Source: Micromonospora sp. RHAY321 | GTDB lineage: Bacteria; Actinomycetota; Actinomycetes; Mycobacteriales; Micromonosporaceae | NCBI RefSeq assembly: GCF_023896955.1 | Contig: NZ_JAMHIW010000004.1 | Location: forward strand, 248,001 to 312,000 | Length of the DNA stretch: 64,000 bases | Direction of reading: 5' to 3' | Shown here: piece by piece, positions 33,809-42,961 of the stretch | Numbering within the stretch: position 1 is the stretch's first letter | Layout of the letters: each line of letters starts with the position of its first letter | Program-made: the position numbers and the translations under genes | Notes under the pieces: generated by a model | Seen by the model: only the letters and a program-made list of their open reading frames with translations | Database searches by the model: none | Told to the model about the DNA's origin: nothing

Positions 33809-34798
33809 TCAGCGCAGGACGACCAGGTGCTCGCCGCGGGGCAGCAACTCGCCCACCACGGGCGCACCCGGCAGCTCACCCGCGACCAACAACCCGCCCG
33901 AGGTCTGCGCGTCGGCCAGCAGCAGCCGCTCGCCCTCGTCCGTCACGCCGAAGTCGGTCCACGGGGTGACCCAGTCCAGGTTGCGCCGGGTGCCGCCGCT
34001 GACGTACCCGTCGCGCAGAGCCTCCCGCGCACCGGGCAGGTAGGGCACCCGGGCGGTGTCGATCGCCACCGTGAGCCTGCTGGCCCGTGCCAGCTTCGAG
34101 GCGTGCCCGAGCAGGCCAAACCCGGTCACGTCGGTGCCACAGCGGATGCCGGCGGCGACCGCCGCCCGGGCGGCGTCGCGGTTGAGCGCGCTCATCGTGG
34201 CCACCGCCTCCGGGAAGCTCTCGCCGGTGGTCTTGTGGCGGGTGTTCAGCACGCCCACCCCGAGCGGCTTGGTCAGCGACAGCGGCACCCCGGCCCGGCC
34301 CGCGTCGAGGGTGATCAGCTCCTCCGGCCGTACCGTGCCGGTGACCGCGAGGCCGTACTTCGGGCCGTCGTCGTCCACGCTGTGGCCGCCGGCCAGGTGG
34401 CAACCGGCCTCCCGGGCCACGTCCTGGCCGCCGCGCAGCACCTCACGGGCCAGCTCCAGCGGCAGCACGTCGCGCGGCCAGCAGAGCAGGTTGAGCGCGA
34501 CCAGTGGGACGCCGCCCATGGCGTACACGTCGGAGAGCGCGTTGGCGGCGGCGATCCGCCCCCAGTCGTACGCGTCGTCGACCACGGGGGTGAAGAAGTC
34601 GGCGGTGCTGACCAGGCCCGTCCGCTCGTCCAGGCGGACCACCGCCGCGTCGTCGCCGTGGTCCAGACCGACCAGCAGCTCGGCGGTGCCGGTTGCCGGG
34701 CCGAGACCGGCCACCATGATCTCCAGCTCCCCCGGCGGGATCTTGCAGGCGCACCCTCCGCCACGGGCGTAACGGGTCAGCCGAACCGGTTCCGTCAT
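33809..34798 (-). CDS. selD: Selenide, water dikinase (selenophosphate synthetase)
   Basis: The 329-residue enzyme makes selenophosphate from selenide and ATP for selenocysteine and selenouridine. The N-terminal GGGCACKIPPGELE holds the catalytic Cys16 and Lys19, equivalent to Cys17/Lys20 of E. coli SelD. It is a Cys form, not Sec. Further motifs are STADFFTPVVDDAYDWGRIA, GGHSVDDDGPKYGLAVTG and GTDVTGFGLLGHASKLA. The start is ATG 34798 (MTEPVRLTRYARGGG). No selA, selB or tRNA-Sec lies in the window. Divergent from gluABCD. Confidence 0.94.
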   Translation of the reverse strand: MTEPVRLTRYARGGGCACKIPPGELEIMVAGLGPATGTAELLVGLDHGDDAAVVRLDERTGLVSTADFFTPVVDDAYDWGRIAAANALSDVYAMGGVPLVALNLLCWPRDVLPLELAREVLRGGQDVAREAGCHLAGGHSVDDDGPKYGLAVTGTVRPEELITLDAGRAGVPLSLTKPLGVGVLNTRHKTTGESFPEAVATMSALNRDAARAAVAAGIRCGTDVTGFGLLGHASKLARASRLTVAIDTARVPYLPGAREALRDGYVSGGTRRNLDWVTPWTDFGVTDEGERLLLADAQTSGGLLVAGELPGAPVVGELLPRGEHLVVLR

Positions 34799-34938
34799 CC
34801 GTCCATGATCTCGGCAACAGGGCGCCGACGCCACCGATGCGGCCCGTCGAGTGGCCGGAATCGGACTCGCTGCGACGATCGTGACCGGTGTTACCGCTCC
34901 GTGACCCGCCGGGTTGCGTTCTGCCACATCACGCCGCC

Positions 34939-34944
34939 TACAGT
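34939..34944 (+). promoter_or_regulatory. Candidate -10 of the gluABCD operon
   Basis: TACAGT lies 54 nt before the gluA start; TTGCGT 19 bp upstream could be a -35. Plausible but unproven. Confidence 0.4.
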
Positions 34945-34992
34945 GGCCGCACCGGGGGTCAACCGACCCCGATCTGGGAGACGACAGGGACG

Positions 34993-35748
34993 GTGGACGA
35001 CGTGACGACGGGCGAACCGCTCATCGTGCTGGACGCGGTCAACAAATGGTTCGGACCGCTGCACGTGCTGGACGACGTCTCGCTGTCGGTGGGTCGGGGC
35101 GAGGTGGTCGTGGTGATCGGCCCGTCCGGCTCCGGCAAGTCGACGCTGTGCCGCGCCATCAACCGACTGGAACCGATCAACTCGGGCACCATCACCTTCG
35201 ACGGCCAGCCGCTGCCGGCCGAGGGCAAGGCCCTCGCCAAGCTGCGCAGCGAGGTGGGCATGGTCTTCCAGTCGTTCAACCTCTTCGCCCACAAGACCAT
35301 CCTGGAGAACGTCACCCTCGGCCCGATCAAGGTCCGCAAGGAGAAGCCGGCCGCCGCCCGCGAGCGCGGCCTGGCCCTGCTCGACCGGGTCGGCATCGCC
35401 AACCAGGCGGACAAGTTCCCGGCCCAGCTCTCCGGCGGTCAGCAGCAGCGGGCGGCCATCGCCCGGGCACTGGCCATGCAGCCCAAGGCGATGCTCTTCG
35501 ACGAGCCGACCAGCGCGCTCGACCCGGAGATGGTCGGCGAGGTGCTGGACGTGATGACGTCGCTGGCCCGCGAGGGCATGACGATGGTCGTGGTCACCCA
35601 CGAGATGGGCTTCGCGCGGCACGCCGCGAACCGGGTCATCTTCATGGCCGACGGCCAACTGGTCGAGGACGCCCCGCCGAACGAGTTCTTCGAGAACCCG
35701 CGCAGCGAGCGGGCCCGGGACTTCCTCTCCAAGATCCTTACGCACTAG
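34993..35748 (+). CDS. gluA: Glutamate ABC transporter ATP-binding protein
   Basis: This 251-residue ATPase has Walker [10 protein letters not shown], the polar-amino-acid Q-loop [10 protein letters not shown], the signature LSGGQQQR and Walker [20 protein letters not shown] with the H-loop [10 protein letters not shown]. It matches GluA/GlnQ of the polar amino acid uptake family and energises the GluC-GluD permease. The GTG at 34993 follows CAGGGAC; a GTG three codons later (35002) with GGTGG upstream is nearly as good. First gene of gluABCD; 57 bp before gluB. Confidence 0.93.
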   Translation: MDDVTTGEPLIVLDAVNKWFGPLHVLDDVSLSVGRGEVVVVIGPSGSGKSTLCRAINRLEPINSGTITFDGQPLPAEGKALAKLRSEVGMVFQSFNLFAHKTILENVTLGPIKVRKEKPAAARERGLALLDRVGIANQADKFPAQLSGGQQQRAAIARALAMQPKAMLFDEPTSALDPEMVGEVLDVMTSLAREGMTMVVVTHEMGFARHAANRVIFMADGQLVEDAPPNEFFENPRSERARDFLSKILTH

Positions 35749-35805
35749 GCGTCCGTAGTGGAGCACGCCGGCCACCGGCGGGCCCCGTTGAAGAAGGAGA
35801 AGAGT

Positions 35806-36684
35806 ATGCGTATCAAGCGCGTTGCCGCGGTCGCCGCGGTCGCCGCTCTGGCGCTCGGCCTCACCGCCTGTGGTGGCGACGACGGCGGAGAGGGCACCGG
35901 CTCCGGCAGCAAGTCCTTCGCCGCCGGCAGCACCATGGAGAAGCTGAACAAGGCCCAGAAGATCAAGGTCGGCACCAAGTTCGACCAGCCCGGCTTCGGC
36001 CAGAAGGGGCTGTCGGGCAAGCCCGAGGGCTTCGACGTCGAGGTCGCGAAGATCATCGTCAAGGAGCTCGGCATCCCCGAGGACAAGATCGAGTGGGTCG
36101 AGGCCCCCTCGAAGGTCCGCGAGGACGTGATCGTCAACGGCACGGTGGACTTCGTCGCCGCGACCTACACGATCAACGACAAGCGCAAGGAGCGGATCGC
36201 CTTCGCCGGGCCGTACTACGAGGCCGGCCAGAACATCATGGTGAAGAAGGACGAGGCGACCATCACCGGTCCCGACTCCTTCAAGGACGGCACCAAGAAG
36301 GTCTGCTCGGTGACCGGCTCGACCCCCGCCGAGACGATCAAGCAGTACGTCAAGGACGTCGGCACCCAGCTGGTGCTCTTCGACACCTACGACAAGTGCC
36401 GCGACGCCCTCAAGGGCGGCCAGGTCGACGCCGTCACCACGGACAACGTGATCCTGCTCGGCTACATCGCCAAGGACGAGGCGTCCTTCAAGCTGGCCGG
36501 CGCCAACTTCACCAAGGAGCCGTACGGCATCGGTGTGAAGAAGGAGGACGCGGACTTCCGCAGCTTCATCAACGACACGCTGGACAAGGCCGTCGCCGAC
36601 GGTAGCTGGAAGAAGGCCTGGGACGACACCGCCGGCAAGTTCGGCGCGGAACTGGGCGCGGCTCCGACCATCAACCGCTACTGA
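35806..36684 (+). CDS. gluB: Glutamate ABC transporter substrate-binding lipoprotein
   Basis: This 292-residue protein has a lipoprotein signal peptide ending in lipobox LTAC (MRIKRVAAVAAVAALALGLT then AC). The SBP family 3 domain includes KIKVGTKFDQPGFG, GFDVEVAKIIVKELGI and DFVAATYTINDKRKERIAFA. It captures glutamate outside the cell and delivers it to GluC-GluD. The ATG at 35806 has AAGGAGA 7 nt upstream. Lys-rich surface and Asn/Asp/Thr-lined cleft segments are typical of this group. Confidence 0.92.
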   Translation: MRIKRVAAVAAVAALALGLTACGGDDGGEGTGSGSKSFAAGSTMEKLNKAQKIKVGTKFDQPGFGQKGLSGKPEGFDVEVAKIIVKELGIPEDKIEWVEAPSKVREDVIVNGTVDFVAATYTINDKRKERIAFAGPYYEAGQNIMVKKDEATITGPDSFKDGTKKVCSVTGSTPAETIKQYVKDVGTQLVLFDTYDKCRDALKGGQVDAVTTDNVILLGYIAKDEASFKLAGANFTKEPYGIGVKKEDADFRSFINDTLDKAVADGSWKKAWDDTAGKFGAELGAAPTINRY

Positions 36685-36725
36685 TCTGACCCTTCGATCT
36701 GGAGGGTGGGGAGGAAAACCGACCC

Positions 36726-37433
36726 GTGAACGTGCTCATCGACAAGTTCGACGTCTTTGCGGGTGGTTTCTGGCTCACCCTCCAGATCTGCGTACTCGCC
36801 GCGATCGGCGCCCTCATCCTGGGCGCCGTCGTGGCGGTGCTCCGGATCTCGCCGGTCCCGCCGCTGCGGGCGGTCGGCACCGGCTACGTGAACGTCTTCC
36901 GCAACATGCCGCTGACCGTGGTGATGTTCTTCGCCGCGTTCGGTCTGCCGGCGCTCGGCTCGAACGCGGACTTCCTCCGCGTCCCCGGCCTTGAGGCGAT
37001 CTTCAGTCGGCTCGACACCGACCTGCCGTACTTCCGCTTCGCGCTGATCGCCCTGGTGCTCTACACCGCGGCGTTCGTCTGCGAGGCGCTGCGCTCGGGC
37101 GTCAACGCGGTGCCGGCCGGGCAGGCCGAGGCCGCCCGCTCGCTGGGGCTCACCTTCGGCCAGAACCTGCGGTACGTGGTGCTGCCCCAGTCCTGGAAGG
37201 CCTCGATCGTGCCGCTCGGTTCGGTGATCATCGCGATGATCAAGAACTCGGCGCTGATCGGCTTCTTCGGTGTCGTCGGCGACCTGTCGGCCACCGCCGA
37301 CCAGCTCACCGGAGCCGAGGGCTACGCCTTCATCCCGGTCGCGATCGGCATCTCGATCGGCTACCTGATCATGACCGTGCCGCTTGGCGCCCTGCTGGAC
37401 CGGATCGAGAAGCGACAGGCGGTGGCCCGATGA
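36726..37433 (+). CDS. gluC: Glutamate ABC transporter permease GluC
   Basis: This 235-residue membrane protein has about five hydrophobic segments and the HisM/GlnP EAA loop (AGQAEAARSLGLTFGQNLRY) that docks the ATPase. It follows gluB by 41 bp with GGGGAGGA upstream of the GTG. It ends with an ATGA overlap into gluD, so the two permease subunits are made in a coupled, probably 1:1, fashion. Confidence 0.92.
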   Translation: MNVLIDKFDVFAGGFWLTLQICVLAAIGALILGAVVAVLRISPVPPLRAVGTGYVNVFRNMPLTVVMFFAAFGLPALGSNADFLRVPGLEAIFSRLDTDLPYFRFALIALVLYTAAFVCEALRSGVNAVPAGQAEAARSLGLTFGQNLRYVVLPQSWKASIVPLGSVIIAMIKNSALIGFFGVVGDLSATADQLTGAEGYAFIPVAIGISIGYLIMTVPLGALLDRIEKRQAVAR

Positions 37434-38398
37434 GTCAGCAGACCGTGCTCTACGACGTACCCGGGCCCCGGCAACGCCGGATCACCCTCGTCAGCAGCCT
37501 CGTGGCCACCGTGCTGCTGCTGGTTGGCGCGTACTTCCTGATCTACCGGCCGCTGGACGCCAAGGACCAGTTCTCGATGGAGCTGTGGGGGCCGCTGGTC
37601 GACCCCTCCAACGAGAACTTCTCGCTGGTCTGGGACCGGATCGGGCTCGGCCTGAAGAACACCCTCACCGCGGCGGTGCTGGCGATCATCTCCTCGCTGG
37701 TGATCGGCACCGCTCTGGCGGTGCTGCGGATCCAGCTCAAGAGCCTGACCCGGCGCCGGTTCACCGGGCTCGCCACCCCCGTGTCGTACCTGCTGCGCGG
37801 GCTGAGCGTCCTGCTGTCGGCGGTCACCCGGGTGTGCGTCGAGGTGTTCCGCGGCCTGCCCGTGGTCATCACCATCTTCTTCGTGGCCCGCGGCTTTCCC
37901 GAGTTCGGCATCACCTTCGACACGCTCTGGTACCTGGTCATCGGTCTCACCATCTACAACTCCGTGGTGATCGCCGAGATCCTCCGCTCCGGCATGGAGG
38001 GCCTGCCCGGCGGCCAGGGCGAGGCGGCGGCCGCGATCGGCCTCTCCCCGGCGCAGACCACCCGGATGATCCTGCTGCCGCAGGCGTTCCGGATCATGCT
38101 GCCGGCGCTGATCAGCCAGCTCGTGGTGGTGCTCAAGGACACCTCGCTCGGCTTCATCATCAGCTACGAGGAGACCCTGAACATCGGCAAGCAGATCATC
38201 GGCGCGCTGGGCAACCCGATCCAGGTGTACGTGGTGATCGCCGTGCTGTTCATCGCGGTGAACTACTCGCTGTCGAAGCTGGCCCAGTACGTCCAGCGCC
38301 GGCTGTCCCGGGGCCGCAAGACGGCCGCCACCGCGGGACAGACCGCGCCCCCGGCCGCGCTCATGTCGCAGTCCGAGGCCAACGGAACCGGCATCTGA
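37430..38398 (+). CDS. gluD: Glutamate ABC transporter permease GluD
   Basis: This 322-residue membrane protein is the second permease subunit. It has a longer N-terminus (~75 residues with one extra transmembrane helix and a periplasmic loop) than GluC. The EAA loop GGQGEAAAAIGLSPAQTTRM is followed by ILLPQAFRIMLPALISQLVV. It overlaps gluC by 4 bp. A perfect terminator hairpin follows its stop by 14 bp, so gluABCD is a closed operon. Confidence 0.92.
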   Translation: MSQQTVLYDVPGPRQRRITLVSSLVATVLLLVGAYFLIYRPLDAKDQFSMELWGPLVDPSNENFSLVWDRIGLGLKNTLTAAVLAIISSLVIGTALAVLRIQLKSLTRRRFTGLATPVSYLLRGLSVLLSAVTRVCVEVFRGLPVVITIFFVARGFPEFGITFDTLWYLVIGLTIYNSVVIAEILRSGMEGLPGGQGEAAAAIGLSPAQTTRMILLPQAFRIMLPALISQLVVVLKDTSLGFIISYEETLNIGKQIIGALGNPIQVYVVIAVLFIAVNYSLSKLAQYVQRRLSRGRKTAATAGQTAPPAALMSQSEANGTGI

Positions 38399-38412
38399 GC
38401 CACCGTACGACG

Positions 38413-38442
38413 AAAGGGCCGACCCACGCGGGTCGGCCCTTT
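38413..38442. terminator. Perfect 13-bp hairpin between gluD and rny
   Basis: Arms AAAGGGCCGACCC (38413-38425) and GGGTCGGCCCTTT (38430-38442) surround a 4-nt loop. Because the arms start with AAA and end with TTT it can act in both directions, ending gluD and rny transcripts. Confidence 0.88.
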
Positions 38443-38456
38443 CCGTCTGCGTACCG

Positions 38457-40223
38457 TCAGCGGGCGATCTCGGTGACCCGGGACTCGCGGACCACGGTGA
38501 CCCGGATCTGACCCGGGTAGGTCAGCTCCTCCTCGATCTGCTTGGCCACGTCGCGGGCCAGCACGGCCGCCCCGATGTCGTCCACGTCGTCCGGCTTGAC
38601 CATCACCCGGATCTCCCGGCCGGCCTGCATGGCGAAGACCTTGTCCACGCCGAGCTTGCCGGCCGCGATCTCCTCGATGCGCTCCAGCCGCTTGACGTAC
38701 GCCTCCAGGCTCTCCCGGCGCGCGCCCGGCCGGCCGCCCGAGCAGGCGTCGGAGGCCTGGGTGAGCACGGCCTCGATGGTCTGCGGCGGCACCTCGTTGT
38801 GGTGCGCCTCGATGGCGTGCACCACGTCCTCGTGCTCGCCGTACTTGCGGGCCAGATCGGCGCCGATGATGGCGTGGCTGCCCTCCACCTCGTGGGTGAG
38901 CGCCTTGCCGATGTCGTGCAGAAACGCCGACCGCTTGATGGTGGGCACGTCCAGGCGCAGCTCGGCGGCCATGATGCCGGCGATGTGCGCGGTCTCGACC
39001 AGGTGCTTGAGCACGTTCTGCCCGTACGAGGTGCGGTAGCGCAGTCGCCCGAGCAGGGTGACCAGCTCCGGGTGGATCTCGGTGATGCCGACCTCGACCA
39101 GGGCGTCCTCGGCGGCCCGTTGGCAGAGCTCCTCCACCTCGTGCCGGGCCAGGTCGTAGACCTCCTCGATCCGGTGCGGGTGGATCCGCCCGTCGAGCAC
39201 CAGCTTCTCCAGCGTGAGCCGGCCGACCTCCCGGCGCACCGGGTCGAAGCAGGACAGCAGCACCGCCTCCGGAGTGTCATCGATGATCAGGTTGACCCCG
39301 GTCACCGACTCGAAGGCCCGGATGTTGCGGCCCTCCCGGCCGATGATCCGGCCCTTCATCTCGTCGCCGGGCAGGTGCAGCACGCTGACCACGCTCTCCG
39401 CGGTCTGCTCGCTGGCCACCCGTTGGATCGCGTCCACCACGATGTGCCGGGCCCGCTGCTCCGCGGTGCTGCGCGCGTCGGACTCGATGTCCCGCACCAG
39501 CAGCGCGGCCTCCCGCTTGGCCTGCGTCTCGATGGCCTCGATCAGCTCCAGCCGGGCCGCCTCGGCGGTCAGCCCGGCCACCCGCTCCAGCTCCCGACGG
39601 CGCAGCTCCTCCGCCTCGGCCAGCTCGGTCTCCCGCTGGCTGAGCGCCGACTCCCGGGCCGCGAGCGCGGCTCTCGCCTCGGTGAGCTGCCGCTCCCGCT
39701 CGGCGAACCGCTCCACCTCCTCGGTGTGCAGCCGCTCCCGCTCGTCCATCCGGGCCGCTCGGCGCTCCACCTCCGCGGCCTGCTCCCGGGTGGTGGCGGC
39801 GAGCACCGCGACCTCCCGCTCGCCGCTGCGCCGGGCGGCGGTGCGCAACTGCTCGGCGTCCGCCTCTGCCTGCTTGTGCGCGCGTTCCAGCACGGTGTCG
39901 GCCTCGGCTCGGGCGTCGTCGAGCACCCGGCGGGCCTCCGCACGGGCGGCCTTCGCCTCGGCGGTGGCCGCAGCCGCCTCGGCGCGCGCCGCCGCAGCCG
40001 CGGACTTCGCCACGTCGATCGTGCTGTTCGCCTTGTCGGCCGCGGTGCGCAGGGCGGCCAGGGACTGCTCCTGACGGTCCTTCTCGGCGATGAAGGCGGG
40101 ATCCTCCGGGGCCGGCGCCGCACCCATCCGGCGCAGAGTCCGGACGCCGACCAGCACGGCCCCGATCACCACCACGGCGAGGATGAGGACGGCCGCGAGG
40201 AGCACGACGTCGAAGGCGTTCAT
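38457..40223 (-). CDS. rny: Ribonuclease Y
   Basis: This 588-residue membrane-anchored endoribonuclease begins with one transmembrane helix (VVLLAAVLILAVVVIGAVLV). A long Ala/Glu/Arg-rich coiled coil (~residues 45-270) follows. The KH domain (EMKGRIIGREGRNIRAFESV) precedes the HD domain with the metal-binding HD pair (SAFLHDIGKALTHEVEGSHA). It starts mRNA decay at the membrane. RNase Y is well known in Firmicutes; actinobacteria also carry it. Convergent with gluD. Confidence 0.94.
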   Translation of the reverse strand: MNAFDVVLLAAVLILAVVVIGAVLVGVRTLRRMGAAPAPEDPAFIAEKDRQEQSLAALRTAADKANSTIDVAKSAAAAARAEAAAATAEAKAARAEARRVLDDARAEADTVLERAHKQAEADAEQLRTAARRSGEREVAVLAATTREQAAEVERRAARMDERERLHTEEVERFAERERQLTEARAALAARESALSQRETELAEAEELRRRELERVAGLTAEAARLELIEAIETQAKREAALLVRDIESDARSTAEQRARHIVVDAIQRVASEQTAESVVSVLHLPGDEMKGRIIGREGRNIRAFESVTGVNLIIDDTPEAVLLSCFDPVRREVGRLTLEKLVLDGRIHPHRIEEVYDLARHEVEELCQRAAEDALVEVGITEIHPELVTLLGRLRYRTSYGQNVLKHLVETAHIAGIMAAELRLDVPTIKRSAFLHDIGKALTHEVEGSHAIIGADLARKYGEHEDVVHAIEAHHNEVPPQTIEAVLTQASDACSGGRPGARRESLEAYVKRLERIEEIAAGKLGVDKVFAMQAGREIRVMVKPDDVDDIGAAVLARDVAKQIEEELTYPGQIRVTVVRESRVTEIAR

Positions 40224-40425
40224 GCCGGAACCCCGTAGGGCCTACCGGTGAACCTGTGCCGCCGCCCCGCCATGGCCGCCTCCCCTGAACGTCGAGACCG
40301 CAGCGACTGTGCCGGGGCACACTCCTGCGGCTGTGGACGCCCGACCGGAGCGGCTGGCCGTGGGTAGCTCTCTCCGCCGGCGGTGCCCTCGGGCATCGTC
40401 GGCGACCGGGTGCAGTTGTCGCGGC

Positions 40426-40449
40426 GTTCCGGACCGGCCTGTCCGGAAC
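40426..40449. repeat. Dyad GTTCCGGAC-N6-GTCCGGAAC upstream of rny
   Basis: Perfect 9-bp arms and 6-nt centre, about 205 bp before the rny start. It could be an operator or a hairpin. Confidence 0.5.
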
Positions 40450-40641
40450 TGCCGCCAAAGGCCGTGGAGTCGGCCGAAGTGATGCTGTTCTGTTACGCGA
40501 TCTATGTTGTGCGCTTAGCCTGCGCTGGTCGGGCAATGTGAGCCTGTATGGCGAGGCTAGGTCGCCAAGGGCGGTCTGGTCAAGGACTCATGATCAAACC
40601 CCCCGAACGGAGAGAAGTTGCGGCGTCACCGACCGCTGATG

Positions 40642-40671
40642 TCGTGTCGGACACGAGTGGACAAATTCCAC
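40642..40671. repeat. Two abutting palindromes between rny and recX
   Basis: TCGTGTCGGACACGA (perfect, 15 nt) is directly followed by GTGGACAAATTCCAC (5-bp arms around CAAAT). The spacing suggests binding by a dimeric regulator or a structured RNA. Confidence 0.5.
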
Positions 40672-40813
40672 GAGGCGTACGGCCGTCGGCGGCGTCGGGC
40701 CTGCTCAGCGCCGGCTCAACCGGTCACTGGGTGACACCGACGACCGGGCGGGGGTCGCCGAGCGGTGTGACCCATCCGTCTACCTCCGGACACCCGGCCG
40801 ACCGCCGGGCCAC

Positions 40814-41512
40814 TCACTCGCCCGAGCGGTTGTCGCGGTCCAGCTCGCCCTCGGCGTCGGCGAGCGCGTCGGCGTCGATCTGCTCGGCGAACTCGGCCGC
40901 CTCGGCGCTCTGCGCCGCGATCGCGTCCTTCACCGCCCGGATGGCCACACCCGGCGGGTAGCCCTTGCGGGCCAGCATGCCCACCAGCCTGCGGAAGACG
41001 GCGTCGGGCTCACCCCGGGCGGTACGCAGCTTGCGCTCCACCAGGGCACGGGCGGTGTCGGCCTCGGTCTCCTCGTCCAGCTCGCCCAGCGCCTCGGTGG
41101 CCACGTCACCGTCCACGCCCTTCTGGCGCAGCTCGTTGGCGAGCGCCCGGCGGGCCAGGCCACGCCCGGCGTGCCGGCTGGACACCCAGGCCCGGGCGAA
41201 CGCGGCGTCGTCGATGATGCCGACCTCGTCGTACCGGTCGAGCACCTCGGCTGAGACCTGCTCGGAGATGCCGCGCTTGGCCAGCGCCCCGGCCAGCTCG
41301 GCGCGGGTGCGCGGCCGGACGGCGAGCTGGCGCAGGCAGATCTCGCGGGCCACCTCCGACTCGTCGCGGGGCGGCGCCGGAGACTCGACCGCGTCGGCTT
41401 CCTCGGACCGGCCACGACGGCCGCGCCGAGGGCGGGGCGGGTCACCGGCATCGCCCGCACGGGGCGGACTGGCATCCCAGCCCCGCCCCGTACGGGCGCG
41501 TCGTCCTGCCAC
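40814..41512 (-). CDS. recX: Regulatory protein RecX
   Basis: This 232-residue protein is an inhibitor/modulator of RecA. After an Arg/Pro/Ser-rich N-terminal extension of about 55 residues, three RecX helical repeats are seen (AREICLRQLAVRPRTRAEL; IDDAAFARAWVSSRHAGRGL; DTARALVERKLRTARGEPD). The GTG at 41512 is 14 bp after the recA stop. The arrangement recA-recX is standard and implies co-expression, with RecX made at a lower level. Confidence 0.94.
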   Translation of the reverse strand: MAGRRARTGRGWDASPPRAGDAGDPPRPRRGRRGRSEEADAVESPAPPRDESEVAREICLRQLAVRPRTRAELAGALAKRGISEQVSAEVLDRYDEVGIIDDAAFARAWVSSRHAGRGLARRALANELRQKGVDGDVATEALGELDEETEADTARALVERKLRTARGEPDAVFRRLVGMLARKGYPPGVAIRAVKDAIAAQSAEAAEFAEQIDADALADAEGELDRDNRSGE

Positions 41513-41526
41513 AGGTCAGCGACCGG

Positions 41527-42573
41527 TCAGAAGTCGACCGGCGGCAGCTCCGGGCCGCCGGCGGCGTCGCCCGCGCCGACCCCGACGCCGAGCTTCTCCA
41601 GGATCTTCTTCTCGATCTCGGCGGCCACGTCCGGGTTCTCCTTCAGGAACTCCCGGGCCTTCTCCTTGCCCTGGCCGAGCTGGTCGCCGTCGTAGGTGTA
41701 CCAGGCGCCGGACTTGCGGATGATCGCCTGCTCCACGCCGACGTCGATCAGCGAGCCCTCGCGCGAGATGCCCTTGCCGTACATGATGTCGAACTCGGCC
41801 TGCTTGAACGGCGCCGCGACCTTGTTCTTCACGACCTTGACCCGGGTGCGGTTACCGACCACGTCGGTGCCGTCCTTGAGGCTCTCGATGCGTCGCACGT
41901 CGAGCCGGACCGAGGCGTAGAACTTCAGCGCCCGACCACCGGTGGTGGTCTCCGGGCTGCCGAACATCACACCGATCTTTTCCCGGAGCTGGTTGATGAA
42001 GATCGCCGTGGTGCCGGTGTTGCTGAGCACACCGGTGATCTTCCGCAGCGCCTGGCTCATCAGCCGGGCCTGGAGACCCACGTGGCTGTCGCCCATCTCG
42101 CCCTCGATCTCGGCACGCGGCACCAGGGCCGCCACCGAGTCGATCACGATGATGTCGATCGCGCCGGAGCGGATCAGCATGTCGGCGATCTCCAGCGCCT
42201 GCTCGCCGGTGTCCGGCTGGGAGACCAGCATCGCGTCGGTGTCGACCCCGAGGGCCTTCGCGTACTCCGGGTCGAGCGCGTGCTCAGCGTCGATGAAGGC
42301 GGCGATGCCGCCGAGTCGCTGGGCGCTGGCCACCGAGTGCAGCGCCACCGTGGTCTTACCGCTGGACTCGGGGCCGTAGATCTCGACCACCCGGCCACGG
42401 GGCAGGCCGCCAATGCCGAGGGCCACGTCGAGCGCGATGGAGCCGGTCGGAATGATTGCGGTCTGGACGACCGGCCGGTCACCCAGCCGCATCACCGAGC
42501 CCTTGCCGAACTGCTTGTCAATCTGAGCGAGAGCAAGGTCGAGTGCCTTCTCCCGGTCAGGCCCTGCTGCCAT
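41527..42573 (-). CDS. recA: RecA recombinase
   Basis: This 348-residue recombinase forms filaments on single-stranded DNA, drives strand exchange and triggers LexA self-cleavage. Walker A GPESSGKT is at residues 67-74, Walker B is [16 protein letters not shown], and loop 2/the Q-rich [20 protein letters not shown] segment is intact. No intein. The ATG at 42573 follows AGGGGTGGC. The frame continues 16 codons upstream without a ribosome-binding site. An SOS-box-like site lies 133 bp upstream. Confidence 0.97.
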   Translation of the reverse strand: MAAGPDREKALDLALAQIDKQFGKGSVMRLGDRPVVQTAIIPTGSIALDVALGIGGLPRGRVVEIYGPESSGKTTVALHSVASAQRLGGIAAFIDAEHALDPEYAKALGVDTDAMLVSQPDTGEQALEIADMLIRSGAIDIIVIDSVAALVPRAEIEGEMGDSHVGLQARLMSQALRKITGVLSNTGTTAIFINQLREKIGVMFGSPETTTGGRALKFYASVRLDVRRIESLKDGTDVVGNRTRVKVVKNKVAAPFKQAEFDIMYGKGISREGSLIDVGVEQAIIRKSGAWYTYDGDQLGQGKEKAREFLKENPDVAAEIEKKILEKLGVGVGAGDAAGGPELPPVDF

Positions 42574-42705
42574 GGTTGCCACCCCTGCCTTCGCCGGCGT
42601 CTTTGCTGAGCTTCGCGTCACGCGGACACGCTAGGCGCTGGGTCCGACAGAAAACCAGCCGACGGGCCGCGAGCTGTGGACGAGCACCCCGCTGTGGACA
42701 ATAGC

Positions 42706-42719
42706 CGAACAGGTGTACG
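42706..42719. promoter_or_regulatory. LexA (SOS) box upstream of recA
   Basis: CGAACAGGTGTACG matches the actinobacterial SOS box CGAACATNTGTTCG at 12 of 14 positions (counting N). It lies 133 bp before the recA start, in the gap with the DUF3046 gene. It shares GTGTACG or its complement with the best site upstream of lexA. Confidence 0.7.
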
Positions 42720-42756
42720 ACTCATCAAGCGACACGCGGAAGTGGCGAAAGGCTGC

Positions 42757-42957
42757 TCAGCGTAGTCGTGCGGGCACGCGGTCGGGATACGCGGCGCAGA
42801 CCGCCCGCCACACCACGTGTGTCTGCTCCCCCGACGCCAACGCCTGCTCGATGGTTCGTCCGCCGAGCTGGGACAGCACCTGGTCGCGGGCGATGCTGGC
42901 CGCGTAGCCAGGCCCGAACGCCTCGTCCAGTCGCGCCCAGAAGTCGGTCAGCCGCAC
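42757..42957 (-). CDS. DUF3046 family small protein
   Basis: This 66-residue protein starts MRLTDFWARLDEAFGPGYAA and contains RTIEQALASGEQTHVVWRAV, as in DUF3046, which is regularly found next to recA in actinobacteria. Function unknown; cytoplasmic. The GTG at 42957 lies 4 bp after the stop of the MFS gene, so it is probably translated from that gene's transcript. The recA SOS box lies after its stop. Confidence 0.88.
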   Translation of the reverse strand: MRLTDFWARLDEAFGPGYAASIARDQVLSQLGGRTIEQALASGEQTHVVWRAVCAAYPDRVPARLR

Positions 42958-42961
42958 GTGA

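Larger units (their letters stand above)
40224..40813. other. 590-bp non-coding gap between rny and recX with several palindromes
   Basis: No frame here looks coding. The stretch holds the dyad GTTCCGGAC-N6-GTCCGGAAC (40426-40449), a perfect 15-nt palindrome TCGTGTCGGACACGA (40642-40656), immediately followed by GTGGA-N5-TCCAC (40657-40671), and less GC-rich sequence around 40490-40610. It contains the rny promoter and the end of the recX transcript, but neither needs this much space. Confidence 0.6.

Noticed and set aside
40548..40961. Plus-strand frame in the rny-recX gap
   Set aside because: It runs into antisense of recX, is Ser/Arg/Gly-rich and has no ribosome-binding site.
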